From positions 493,776 through 557,775 of the forward strand of contig VZSE01002451.1 of NCBI GenBank assembly GCA_013398275.1: 64,000 nt of DNA, read 5' to 3'. Within the stretch, counting starts at the first letter, position 1; each line of letters starts with the position of its first letter. Shown in pieces: positions 22,300-35,349 of this stretch. The DNA is from Promerops cafer (Eukaryota > Chordata > Aves > Passeriformes > Nectariniidae). The notes under the pieces are model-generated. The model made no database searches. It saw only the letters and a list, made by a program, of their open reading frames with translations, and was not told the origin of the DNA. Both the position numbers and the translations under genes were made by a program.

Positions 22300-22620
22300 G
22301 GGGGAAGGAAGGGAAGGGAGGAAAGGAAGGAAGGGAGGGAAGGGAAGGAAGGGAGGAAAGGGAGGAAAGGGAGGAAAGGGAGGAAAGGGAGGAAAGGGAG
22401 GAAAGGGAGGAAAGGGAGGAAAGGGAGGAAAGGGAGGAAAGGGAGGAAAGGGAGGAAAGGGAGGAAAGGGAGGAAAGGGAGGAAAGGGAGGAAAGGGAGG
22501 AAAGGGAGGAAAGGGAGGAAAGGGAGGAAAGGGAGGAAAGGGAGGAAAGGGAGGAAAGGGAGGACTCCAGGAAGGAAGGAAGGACTCCAGGAAGGAAGGA
22601 AGGACTCCAGGAAGGAAGGG
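22300..22620. repeat. Polypurine minisatellite (GGGAGGAAA)n in USP24 3' UTR
   Basis: The + strand is pure purine from 22300 to 22563, including about 23 copies of the 9-bp unit GGGAGGAAA from 22351. It is followed by three 20-bp copies of a GGACTCCAGGAAGG unit. The period is divisible by three, so open frames of REE/GGK type on + and FLP type on - are artefacts. Mirror-symmetric polypurine tracts can form triplex DNA. Confidence 0.95.
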
Positions 22621-24395
22621 TCTGTAAGACCCCTTCTGTAAGAAATGATTAGTTCCAAATAAATTTAAAACGCGTCACATTGAAAACGTCCCAGCACATC
22701 AGAAACATTTATAAAATGCTAACTCTGCCGTGTGTCTATGAAGACATTGTTTGGAAAAGGAAAGTGAGAGATCCACTACGGTGCCCCCCTGCCCCTGCAA
22801 CCCGTGACGCCGGCTCTCCTACCCCCCAATAAGTTATAAAGCTGTACAGCTGGCATCACATCCCATGGTTCCTTCCAACAGTGAAATGACTGGTTACTTT
22901 CAATATTAGTGCACAACAGTGAAAAGCTGTCTGCTGCTCCGTGTTTTGGCAGCAGCGTGTGAAAAGAAACAGAAAAAGGCACTTTTTGGCTGGTTGTGCC
23001 TTTAACTTGGCAAATTTGTCTATTCTGGAGGTACCCAGGCACTCCTTAAGATGTCCCCCGTTTCTGTGCATGTTCGTTTACGTAATTTTTTTAAAGTAAG
23101 GCAGAATCCATAAATAAAGGCAAAAAGCAGTGCAGAAAATGTGACAAACACAAAATGTACAAAAGATGAAGTTAGTTGGCACAAAAGAAGCTTGAATCCA
23201 GAGCCAGAAATCACTGAACTGCACTTGACATAGAAAACAAAACTGTGCTCAAATCATCCCAACTGGTTTCCAGTTATTTGTGAGCAAATTAAAAGAGCTG
23301 TGATATTTTAAACGTTGCCTGGTCAAGTGAAAATACAAACAAAGCCAATTCTTTCTTTCCCCGTGTTAAAATTGCTATAAAATCTGCACAACAGTGTTCC
23401 CAGCTCACTCAAGGAATTATTCATCATATACAACCAATACCAACTTTCTCAATAATTTCAAAGCATAAGCAAGTGATTGCAGATCCATGACTGAGACTAC
23501 ATTTTATTCAATATGTCTCCAAAGGTTAAAAAAATTTAATGAGTAAAACTGCAACAGAATTCCTTCTTAAAGTGCTTTTTTTCTTTTAAACTACTCATTA
23601 ATTTTTTTTTTTTTAAATTCACCAACATCCTTGAATAATAAATGCTTGCATACCTAGAGAAAAAAGCTTTTCCTTTACTGCCCTTCCCAGTTGTCTGAAG
23701 GGTTTTTGGAAGGGTACTGGGAAAGATGACTCATTCCAGAGCTCCTTTACCAAATCATTCAGTAAGGAATCACTCTTCTTACAGAGCAATCCTGCTGATC
23801 TTTCTCATCAAGAGCTTTACAAATTAGCAGGGAGACATATTAAATACAGAAGTCCTTATGTAAACCCATTCTTTAACTAATATTTTACAATGAAATGTAA
23901 GTCATCACACATCTTTACAGAAATTTGAATATTCCTATTCAATATTATCAGAAAGATTAAAAATTTGCCCTCCATACATAAGGGCAGTCTGTTTCTTTTT
24001 TTCCTGTATAAAAACCAAAAGAATTTTTTTTTTTTGCAGCATCACAGAAAAGCAACAGTTTTACATTCACTCATTTAATGTTCACATAAAAATTCAACCA
24101 CTAGCGTTTGTGTACTTGATAAAATCTTCTTGACAAACTTGGTTTCGGTGATTTGGACTGTCACAAGCTACTGCAGGTGAAGATGCAGTTTTCTAGAGCA
24201 TTTGTTGATCTGAAGCCTTCGTGGCTAAAAAAATGCTTTTATCTTCCAGGGAAACAACCTCCTCCAGCATCTCCTCTGGTCCTGCACAGCCACTGCTCCC
24301 CCAGACTTCCAATGGCATAAGCAACACGACTCCAGTTCCAGCAGGTACCAGGCATTGAATGTTTGAGCTGGTTCTTGTGTTCACAGGGATCTCCT

Positions 24396-27300
24396 CTAAG
24401 GGTCAACATCATCAAGGTCACTTTTAGGCTCCCCAATCATCATAGGAGACTCTGAGCCCTTTCAAACACACAAGGGACAGGGAGAGAAGGACACAGTCAC
24501 TTTTGTAAGATGCACAGTTGCTGTGTGTATGGTCAGTGATGGTTCTGACCCCAGCCCCAGGGACCAGTTGCCCCACAGAGCCACACCAGAGGGTAAATCT
24601 GCCCTTATTTTACCTGCTGCAGGTGCCTCTCTCCATTCTCATTGGCAGGGCTGCTTTCTGACCCATTGCTGCTTCCAGACTGATCCTTCTCATTCAGCAG
24701 GGCTGTGGCATAGGCCAGAGTGTCCTGAGTTGGAAACAGTCCAAGAGAGTGTCAGGGGTCATGGTGATCCCTTCATTTCATAATTACTATTTTTTTAAAT
24801 TTTTTATTGCTTTATTATTATTGTTTTAAAACAATAATAGCTGCTGTGGCGAGACAGCCGAGCCACCACAGGTAATTGTGAGTATTCACTAATATCACTC
24901 AAGGGTTAATTTTTTTCAGGAACAACCACGGGGTCTGAGCTTCTAAAGGAAAAACAGCCTGAAGTGCACTGAAATATCACAGAATCATTGAGGTTGGAAA
25001 AGACCTTTTAAGATCATCAAGTCCAACTGCCAAAGCAGCAGCAGCACGCTCATCACTAAACCATGGCCTCAAGTGCTGTACCCACATATTTTTTTGAACA
25101 CTTCCAGGGATGGTGAGTAAAGTTGCCAAACCCAAAGATGCTTCCAAGAAAAGAAGAAAGCCAGTTTAACATCCTCTGCCAGGACTGACACATACCTGTG
25201 CTGAAATCGTGCGCTGGAAGGTTTTTGCAGTGGATGTTTCATTGGACACGTTACTCTGGGGAGCCCAGTAATGTTCAGACATCTGCATAAAAAGCCAAGA
25301 AAGCCATAAATTTGCCATTTGATTTTCACTTGTGTAAAGCCTCAACCACTTGTGATGGTGGACTAAGACTGGAACAAGCTTCCTGAATCCCCTGGCAGTG
25401 AGCTGGAGGTCTGGGGCACAGGCACTTTAAATGCAGCCACAAAGGTTATTGTCCCTCAGCTGCAAACCAGCAACCAACTTCTGCTGAGCTCCAAGTTTCC
25501 AAAGTGTCCTTGGATATTTATGAAAGATATGTTGGCCAAACTGTGTTTAGAGGGAAGAACAAGCACTACACGTGTGGGAGGAAACGCTGTATCAGTCAAC
25601 AGCTGTGCTTTGTGCAAAGCTGTGATGATTCTGTAAGGAATCCAATCATTTAAGCATTCTCCTGCATCAACACACAGGCAATGGAAAACTGCTTTTTTAG
25701 AAAAACTGAAGCCTTCCAACACGAATACAGTGGCACTGAAAGCTTCCCACATAGCAAAGAATAATCACTGCAACCATTCACACTTGGTTTTATTCACTGT
25801 AAATGCATTTATGCCTGAAACATGTGGGGGGCTACTGAAGTTCTGGCATTGCATCAGATTTAGCTGCATCCAAGTAGTTCTTGTAAAAAATGAAGTAGCT
25901 TGTATTTTGTCTTTAGAGCCATCTCAGAGAGCCATGCAGAGGATGGAGATTATCCATCCATGATTATTGTTGTAAACAAGTGACAATTCCCCTGTTACCT
26001 TTTTCTGCAGCCACTGCACAGCCCAACTCCAGTGGTGTGAATTCTCCTTGAAGTAATCTTTCGCAGTAGGGCACCTTGGGAATTGAAATTATATTCATTA
26101 GTCAGGAACAAGGCATTCTGGCCAACACAAAAAAAAAATACAAAAGACTCCTCTCTCTTTGCACTGCTGCCCTTTTTGTGCACTGTCACCACTGCAAACT
26201 GACTTAAACTCTACAGCCCTGTTGTTAATTGAATTAGCAAGACCAATAATGCCTAGTAAAATTTACTAAAAGCAGTCTACCCCACAGGTTCACATATTTC
26301 AGAATTATGCTTTATCAGGACATATGCCAAGTTCTAAACAAAGAGAATTTAGGAATCATGATATTTCAAAAATCTGCAACATTTTCCCTATGTTTATCTG
26401 GTGTTAATGTCAGACTCCTGCTCTGCACAATGCCCTTTTCTTTATGAACAGCAAGTACCATTTGTTACCTGAGAAATCCCTTCAGGTACCAACCAGTAAA
26501 GGTTTCACTTCATACTGGCACGTGTACTGCCAAGACCTTGCCCCATTAACAAAGAATAAAACCGATCAAAACTAGGAGTACAGGTTTCATAACAGTCACA
26601 GAGGGACCTAAGGCAGGGATGAGGTTGAACTCTGAAACCTTCATTACTCACTTCTGAGCCAGAGTAACCAGGAACTTGACACACTGGTAGCAACGGCTGC
26701 TGTCCACGTGGTTGCTGTGGTGCATCAAGGCTGTGGGGAGGAACACATGGATTAGAAACCACAATCCAGATTTCCATGTACCAGCCAGTCTGGAAACAAA
26801 GATGAAGCTAAAATTTTAAGTTAGGGAATAGATTTTGTTTCTACAGATGTTAGCATGAGTATTTGTGTTAAACACGCTGCTGTAAGTGCTGGCAGTCTTG
26901 AGTACTTCCACAACTCTACTGGATTAAAAATAGAACTGCTGCATTTTCACTTTGATCTTTCAAATGCAGTACCTGAATTTTAAACAGCCCTAATGCAGTT
27001 ATTCTTCCCCTATAATCCATTCCATGTTAGATAATCACTATGGTTACATTTGTCTGAAGGAAAAAAAAAATTGTCTGAAACCCCCATAAAATGAACCAGA
27101 TCACCAGCTTCCACCTGGATCAAAGTTTGCAAAGCCAGAGGAATATTTAAAGCTTCCTCACATAAACAGCCATGAAACTGTTCATGGGAGACTCAGGCAA
27201 AACCCCAGGCCATTCCTACCAGGAAGTTTTCTATACCATGAATTCCCACCTCCTTAACAAAATTCTGTGACTGAGGAGCAGCACAAAGATTTCCACGGAG

Positions 27301-30300
27301 CTGCCCCAATCAGATTTGCTACTCATAAGTTGCTCTGTCCATGGCAGTCAGCAAAGAACACTGTACTGAAACCTCCAAAGCTGGCAAAAATTGTCTGGGA
27401 ACTGCAAATTGCCAGTTTTAATACTGTTGATGCAGAGCAGATGATTAAAATTACAGCACTGCTGTACTACAAATGATGCACAAACATCCTATGAAGGACC
27501 ACCAAAACCTATTATGTGCTGATTTCCCTTTCCTGGATTAAAACTAGTCAGTGTGAGGGATGCTGTTCAGTGCTGTTGTGAGATAAAACTACAACTTTCA
27601 CTCCCAAACCTCAGGGCAGTTCTCAAAGCCTTCAACATAAAAATCCAGTTGAACACTTGCACTTCTCCTCTGCAGAGGTAAAAAGGTCATGTATCATCCA
27701 AGTTAAATCACAGAATTGGTCCAACTGGGACCAATTTATCCAGAAATTAAAATAATCACTTAGCTATTCTCTTACACTACTGCATATTTCCTTCTCTGCC
27801 ATCAGCCATACATGGAAACTACTAAACAGGGGAGCACTGATGAGAGAAATAAAGAACAAAGCTAAATATTGCTTCTCACTAAACCAGAATCCAAAATAAC
27901 TGAAGGTGGAAGCCACAATCTGGAGCAGCTCCTGGCCCAAACAGCCCTGAAAGAGCTGCTCAAGCTGCACTAACCCATCAGAGGGGCTCTCTGTGTTACC
28001 CCACATTTCATTTACACACCAAAGCTTCTTCTCCTGATGCACATGAAATAAGCTTCCATTACTTCTGGGATTTTTCTGTTGCTTTTGGATGCTTCAGTTA
28101 AGTTTTGTATCTAATGGAGAGACAACACTGTCTGAGCAGCAACAGGTGGGAGCCACCTGTCCCACTGTGAGGCTCTGCTGCAGTTAGCAGGGCAAGCATC
28201 CTGCTGTGCTGGACCAGTTTCTTTTCAGGGTAATTAGGATGCTGACAAAACAAAAAGACTGGCAGTTTCTTGAGATAGGTAGGAAATAAAAAGTAATTTT
28301 AAGGTTACAGGATTCAAACAGTTCCTCTATTATGGTAATCAAAGGCACTTTTCTTCCCCCCATTACTTATACACCCTGATCTGCCCCTTATTTAAGTTAG
28401 CTCTCTTTCCCAGTTCAATTCCTTTCTCATTTGCTGTCACTACAACATTCCAACGCTTATTTTGGATTTTCTTAGAGCATTTTTGGAGTGACAGTGGCTA
28501 AATGAAATGCGTCAAGTTCTTTTCCCTGAGAAGTAGAACAGTTTAGGAGGATTAGGAACCAGGAGATGGAGGAACCACCACCACCATCAGGGTCAGTAGG
28601 AGACAGAAGTGTTCACCCACTGGCTTACTTGCCTATTAATCCATTTTCAGTTTCAAAGGCAAATTTGATGCGCTCTACTTGTAATGGGTCTTCAATAACC
28701 TGTTAGGAATGAAAAATACCAACTCAGGCATGTTGTGTGTGATGCTGTACCTATTCTATGGAATGGTTTTACCCACCCCCACATGCAAAACAAATCAGAC
28801 TGAAGCTTCATGTGTCACTGGATTATCAAGACAGAAATTTAGGAAGTAATAAAACTTCAAACTGAAGGATTAAAATATGTGTGGATATTGAAATTGCCTA
28901 TGCAGTCCTGACTTTTTTCTTTACAAATGAATACAAAATCTATCCTGTACAAGTGTTTACCCTTCACCTACCAGGATCTCATGGAGTAACTGGAATATGT
29001 TTTTCAGTTCATGAGGCGGGGCAGTTTCCAGTTGAGTCTGCATGTAAGAAACAAAGTTACTTAGACAGCAAAATAAGCTGATGAAGCAAAGAATTTTAAG
29101 ACAGCTTTACAGATTTTTCAAAGTTTATTAATTTAAACAGTAAAGGCCTAAGAAAACCCAAACCCCAACACCCCCTCCAAATCCAACAAACTGTACTGAT
29201 CTGTGGTGCTGTTACAACACACGAGACACAGGATGGCCAAAGCCTGTGAGGAGCACCTATGGGACAGGCTTGTCCTGGTTTTGTGTGTACCTTGATGAAG
29301 TGCAGCACAGTGAAGGAGAAGGGCTCGTTGCAGAAGCAGCAGTACACCACCATCTCGATGAGCACCGACAGCGACCCCGTGAGCTCCCGCAGCGCGTGCA
29401 TCACCTGTGGGCAGAGCACACCCTTCACACACAGCTCTCTTCCAGAAAACAGGTCTGTAACACAATGCTTGTCCTTCCCAGGAAGGATGCAGCTCTTTTC
29501 CCCAGTGCCTGCATGGCCCAGGAGGATGAACCCCTGCCCTCACAGCACTCCTTAGCTCCTGATGCCCACCTCCAAGGGCCCGGTCAAGCATCATCCATTA
29601 AGTCAGATCAACTCAAGTTAGCACCTGCATTTGACATGGTAAAAAGCTGCATAGGCCCTTGCAAAATGTGCATAAAACCAGGCCCCAAAGCTTAGAGATC
29701 TACTAGAATTTGAAGAGGTCAAGAAACTAAAGGTGCCTTCTTGTTTAGGCTCAAAACAGCCACTGTTTTTGGATATTCAGTGTTTTTCATGAAAGGATGT
29801 GTCAAAGGAATACATCAGATAAGGTTTTAGGTTCCAGCAGGGCAGAATTTAGAACAGATACCTCCATTAAGTAGGGTTTTCCCTCAGACAGGAATAGCAA
29901 GGCTTCCACTTCTTCATGGAGCGCCAGCAGCGGCGCTGAAGCGGTGATGCTGAGAGGTGGACGCTGCTTAAAGAGACCAGGAGCTATAACAGCAAATACA
30001 AAAATCCACTCATAGATTAGTTTGTTCTAACACACCTTGAAGACACTGCTGCTCATTTGGCACCATGAAATCCCTCACGACACTCATCTCAACTAGTTTA
30101 TAGCTTGTGTGCTGCCACTCCAAGTAACAAATCTCTTGCACACTTAAGTGTCACTTATTGTAGTGACAGCAGACAAAAGAACTGCAGGAAGGTCAAAGCA
30201 AAATGTCCACAGACTATCAGAACTTTGAGCTTTAGTTTTACTCTCACTCTTGCACATTCATCATATCCAGAATATTTCTAGTTCTCCTATTACCTTCTGA

Positions 30301-33300
30301 TTTTTGACCACTTTCAACCTCAGAAAGAAATTAAGTTATTCTTTTAAAAGACAACGTCAAATTCCTCCTTCAGGAAACTGAAGATTTTAACTTATTCCTT
30401 TATTAGCTTTATTTGGATATTTCTGCCTCTTGTAAGAAGTAACTAGGAGAGTGTTTAATTGTTATTCAGTAGCTTAGTCTAAATACTCCCCTTTAGATTA
30501 GCAAAAGACAGCACAAGTCTAAACAAAATACAGCCTGTGAGTCTGTTCAGCCAACAACACAGCTCAGTTCACTCACAAGGGGAAAGACCTTTTAGGCACA
30601 TGGGCAAGGGAAGAAGATACAAAACTGTTAGTACCAAGATTTTCATCCCTGTTTCATTACCTGTTTGCCACAGCCTCTCAATACCTTTGCAGCAAAATCA
30701 GAAATAATCAAACCTGTATTAACCATTTCTGCCTTAAATTCAAAATTACTGTATTTTCCTCACTAATATTAAGTTACTCCCAGTCAATGTAACTGAAATA
30801 CCAAGTCACCAAAAGACAAAACCACAATTCTTACCAACATTTCTTTGTGAGGAGACATCAGAGTGCAAGACAAGTAGTGCTACAGTGTTGTGAAGATATC
30901 CAAACTCACGTGCCTGTGCTGAGCTCCACCTGCGGTTCTGCTTGAGTCAAAGACAGATTTAATTAACTTTGGTTTATTTAATCAACTTGGTTAAGCGAAA
31001 ATAATGTTCTTACAGTCCACCACCATGGTCTAATACTTTGGAGTGGGTAAAAATTTTATTATTATCAAAAACATCATGCTCACTTCTGCCAAAACAGTTA
31101 TTTCCATGCTAACTACACACAGGTGGCTCACACTTGCACGAGGTTTATAGAGTAACTGGAGGATTTGTCTATTCTACCACATGAAAAGTATTTATTCATA
31201 ATTTAAACATCATCAAAACCACGGGGATGGCCAAAGGACAGCAGAACACAACTGTACCTGATTGCTCTGCCGGCTGGGGCCAAGGAGAAAGTTGACCATG
31301 TGCCTCAGGGCAGAGTGTCTGAGGAGAAGACTGCTAGCCCTTATTCCCTGCTGTGAACACAGAAACAACAAATTACCTTCCTGTGCAGGTGAAGAATTAG
31401 TGCTCAAGAGAACAGAAGTAAAATTCACAGGCTAAAATCTGCATTCTCCACTCCAAACCCCCCATAATATCCCACCACAGATCAATAAAATAGCTCTTTA
31501 GCAGTTTGTCTCATTCTACAAAGCACATTACAAAAACCACAGCAGAATCAGGAGATGCACAATAAATGTCTAACAAGAAAAAAAGAAGGCAAAAAGAAGA
31601 GAAATAAAGATAGTAAATTCAGTCAGTTATTCTGCTCCCCATGGAATAAAAATCCTGAATACTTGATTTTTTTATATATATACATATATATGATTTTTTT
31701 TTTAAAGAACAACCCCATATAACCCTTCAACACAGACAACCACAATTCAGATGCTGGAAATGACATCTTCCATTGGTAAACTTTGCTCATATATTTTTGT
31801 GTGATTTTATCCTAATCCATGATTCAAAGCCATTTATTTAAAAAACAAAACAAAACAAACCCGATTGCTCCTAATAAAAGTTTTGAGTTTCACTGTGCTG
31901 CAAACCCTTCTATGAATAAGGATCACTACCTGCTTTATTAATGTCTTTTAAAATTTAAATAGCCATGAGGAAACAATGTTTTCTTACCTTCTGTACAAAG
32001 TTATTGAATAGCAAAAAGTACTGGGCACAGTTTTTACAGTTTTCAGGTACATCTTTATCCAGTAGAGCAAGTAGCACCTCCAGTAACTGATGTAGAGTTT
32101 TTAACTGTGAAAAAAATAGATTTTGAATGTAAAGAGCTGTCTACTGCTTAAAAACCCAAAGTGTTTCAAACACCTCCTGGGCAGGAAGAGATGAGCATTA
32201 ACCTATTGCAGAAATAAAGAGCTACAGCCAGGATCAGCTCACACAGCTCTGCCTACCCAGAGAGCAGAGCAAGGGGATGTCTGGAGAGGAGGTGGCACTC
32301 ACTGACCTTCTCCTGATAAAGCAAGGCACTGTCGAGGGTTTTCTCCAGGATAGTGGCCACAGCAACTCGCACCTCCCTCACGCTGCATTCCAGCAGGAAA
32401 GTCCTGGAAGAGAGAAGGTGAAGCTTCAAAGAGAACTGGAATCAACATGTACCACACAGCTGCTGTGATTAGATGTGGTGTTTAGTATTTATTTTAACAG
32501 TCCAGATACATTTTGTGTTGTACTTCTGTGGGTAAGCTTTAACTTATATTCACAGTAAGGCCTATAATATCCCTGTAAATATATTTATTCATTTAAATAA
32601 AAAAGCTCTAAAAGCTCTCATAGGATGCTGTTTTTCAATGCAAATTAAAAGCTAACATTTCCTTTACACTGACATACTTCTTTCAGCGTGTCAGATCTCC
32701 AATAATTTGTTTTCAAAGCACCTATTAGCTGATCTTTAGCTTGGCAAGAAGAAAATCTTTCCAGTTCATCCGTGATTTTTGTCAGGTAAGTATTTAACTT
32801 ACCTTACTCCAAACACTTTCACCATGTTCTCCTTTCCCACCACTGGTAGGGCTGACCACACAAGCCTAAACATATGCCAAGTCTCTTCACTGAATTCATC
32901 ACCTGCATCCTCCTCCATGTACACTGCACTACCTAATTTGATTTTCAACCTTCTCAAAAAGCTGCACAGAGAAAATACTAGAAATAAAACTCCAGGTCAC
33001 TATCAAGTGTCTGCTTAACGAATGTGCACAGTCAGCTCTCTGGGAATACATCAGTATAGGCCAGATCATGTTATGAGGAAGCTTTATCCACACACGAGAC
33101 ACAAAACACCTCAGGCAGAATCCCCAGGACTTACTTTACAAGCTCCCGGCCCTCCGGCCCTACGAAATACTCCACCAACCACTGACAAGCATCAATGCTT
33201 TTGGAGAGCAGTGCATCTATGGTGGCAATCCACTCTTCTGTATCAGCCCTTCAACAAGACAGGCACAACTGTCAGTAATCCAGGAGGGAAACACCTCCCA

Positions 33301-35349
33301 AAACTAAACCAGGTTTCTTGTTTGCCTCACCTGAGTTTCTTCTTGGTTCGGAGATAGGTTTGGAAGAGGAACTGGACTGCCAGCTGTAAGCTCACCTTTG
33401 CCATGCAGGGGTAATAGGGATGCTTTACCTTAGTCTGAAAGAAATATCAAATTTACTCCAGAGCAGAAAGATGCCTGCAGCACACATGCTGTCTCTTAAA
33501 CACATCAACGTGTTCTATCCAAGTTATTTGCTTCACTTGGAAAACACAAACCACAGCATTTTTCTGTGCTAAGTCAGTCTCCAGTGCTGACTGTGCTACT
33601 TAATAAATATGCTAAAACAGGAGCAAGCTTGCTGAAAGGCCAACTAGATCTGTGGATTTCAAAAATTTTAAAAAGGCTGCTTTTTTATGACTCCATTAGA
33701 AAAACTTAATTAAAAAACTATTAGCAATTAAACTCTATCAACTTTGAAGTAATTAACACCAACTTTTTGACCTTCCATATGGAGAGGGATTTCTGTCCCT
33801 CTAGAGCTCAGTTTGCATCATTATTAAAGGTAGGGTTTATTAAATAAATTATACTGGGGCAAAATGATGTTTCTCCCAATACTAGAAAAGGAGGCTGGAG
33901 TTTGCTTTGAGACAGATGTTATCATCAGCATCAACAATTATTGGAGGCAAGGAATAGCTTGTCTGGAAAAGCAAAATCATGTCAACTCTTCTAGTTTTCC
34001 TGGTTTGATCCAAATAGCTTTTGTGGCCATTTTACCCAACATGCTTTGAACACTCTAAGATGAAAATCCAGGTACTTACAGCATTCAGGGAGGCTAATGA
34101 CAGAACAAAACTGAAGTAGTCACTACTGTATACATCTCTGTTCTTCATAAATTTCAAGTTTTCATCTCTCACCATCTATAAAAGTAAAAGAAGGCAAAAA
34201 AAAATTAAAAATGTTGTCAAAACACACTTCTCTAACTAAAACTTCATCTTTTATGTAAATGTGTGGTGTTTAAAAATCAGTGTCAAACTTACTCTGTTTC
34301 CTTCTGAATCACTACTTCAGCAGAGGGAAAAATACATACAGGAGATTTAGAAGATCTGGTATAAAACCAGTGATTTTCTTTCAAAGATATTACAAAACAA
34401 CAGATGAAGGACTTAATCATTTGGCCATTAAGGGAGAAAAGGAAGAAATTGCAGATAAGTTCTATTTTTTGCTTGTTTTTCATAAACAAGCCAAGAGAAC
34501 ACCCCTCAAACCAGAAAAGCTTGCCTAACAAATTTAGATACAGAGAGCAAGGAGTCCTGGTGTAATTACAAGCTGCAGCCACAATAAGGTATTTAAATGC
34601 CAAGCCCTTCTTTTTTCAAATGAGATTTTGCTGAAAGACTCTCAATAAACTTGAGCCAAGTTCTGTTCATTGTAATAATACAATCCCAGATACCAGAATG
34701 CCCAAAGTGACTGTTAATGCCCTGAAACAGCCCATGTGGAGGGCCAGACACAGCCTGCAGAGTTTATTCTCCCTGTGTGGGTGATGCAGGCTCTCTTCAC
34801 TGCTCCTCCTCCTTCTACATTCTTGTGAACTCAAGAACTTGAGGATCACTGTAATTTGCCATCATCTCCATCACTCCTCGAGTGTACTCCAAATGAAGCA
34901 CCTTCTCTGCTGTTGTCCCTCCCTGCCTGCATGCTGACTGCTGCCACATCTCATGCTTGATTCTTCTGCCTGCAGCTTCTTCAAAGCAAGGAACTGATGG
35001 GCCAATTTTGTGAGAAGGTACAGCAAAACTTACAATAATGTATCACTAAATAGCTTTATGTCAGAATCCAGAACTGCTTTCTAGTTTTGCTACAAGGGAA
35101 TTCCTTCAAGGTAACCTTTAAAACTCACTGTGTTTCTCTCACTATGTGCTCAAATTCTACAAGAGCAGAATTTAGTTGCCACTTTGAGGGTGCTCTACCT
35201 GATATATCCTCACAGGCATTTTCTCTACAAAGAGTCCCTTTTTCTCTCCTTTTCGAACCAGCTTAGTCAGGATGGAGAGACGGTCACTGTTGGGCCTGTG
35301 GGGTCGAGGGGATGACTGGGGTGAGATTTCTGGTGAAGAAGGAGCAGAT
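24396..35349 (-). CDS. USP24: USP24 C-terminal region, last 17 exons
   Basis: Exons in + coordinates, last to first: 24396-24458, 24614-24724, 25196-25282, 25999-26074, 26652-26730, 28633-28699, 28972-29037, 29291-29404, 29862-29983, 30835-30937, 31258-31350, 31988-32104, 32307-32403, 33135-33248, 33331-33434, 34080-34175, 35199-35349. They encode the helical region after the catalytic domain. It opens with a Ser/Pro-rich linker (SAPSSPEISPQSSPRPHRP, likely phosphorylated) and ends in a polar acidic tail. At 33434 the acceptor giving TKVKHPYY was preferred over one 6 bases downstream because it restores the human TK residues. At 31350 two acceptors differ by one Gln. Some intron bodies carry CR1 or LTR material. 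Confidence 0.95.

Larger units (their letters stand above)
21650..24395 (-). other. USP24: USP24 3' UTR, about 2.7 kb
   Basis: AT-rich sequence with no other gene, running from the stop codon to the likely polyadenylation site. It contains a long T run at about 21906-21925 and the 9-bp repeat at 22300-22620, which would be pyrimidine-only in the transcript. Confidence 0.6.

Noticed and set aside
22239..22658. Open frames on both strands over the polypurine repeat (REE, GGK, FLP repeats)
   Set aside because: Artefact of a 9-bp repeat without stops. It lies in the USP24 3' UTR.
33331..33428. Shorter acceptor for USP24 exon at 33434
   Set aside because: It would drop the TK residues found in human. 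The upstream AG has the better pyrimidine tract.
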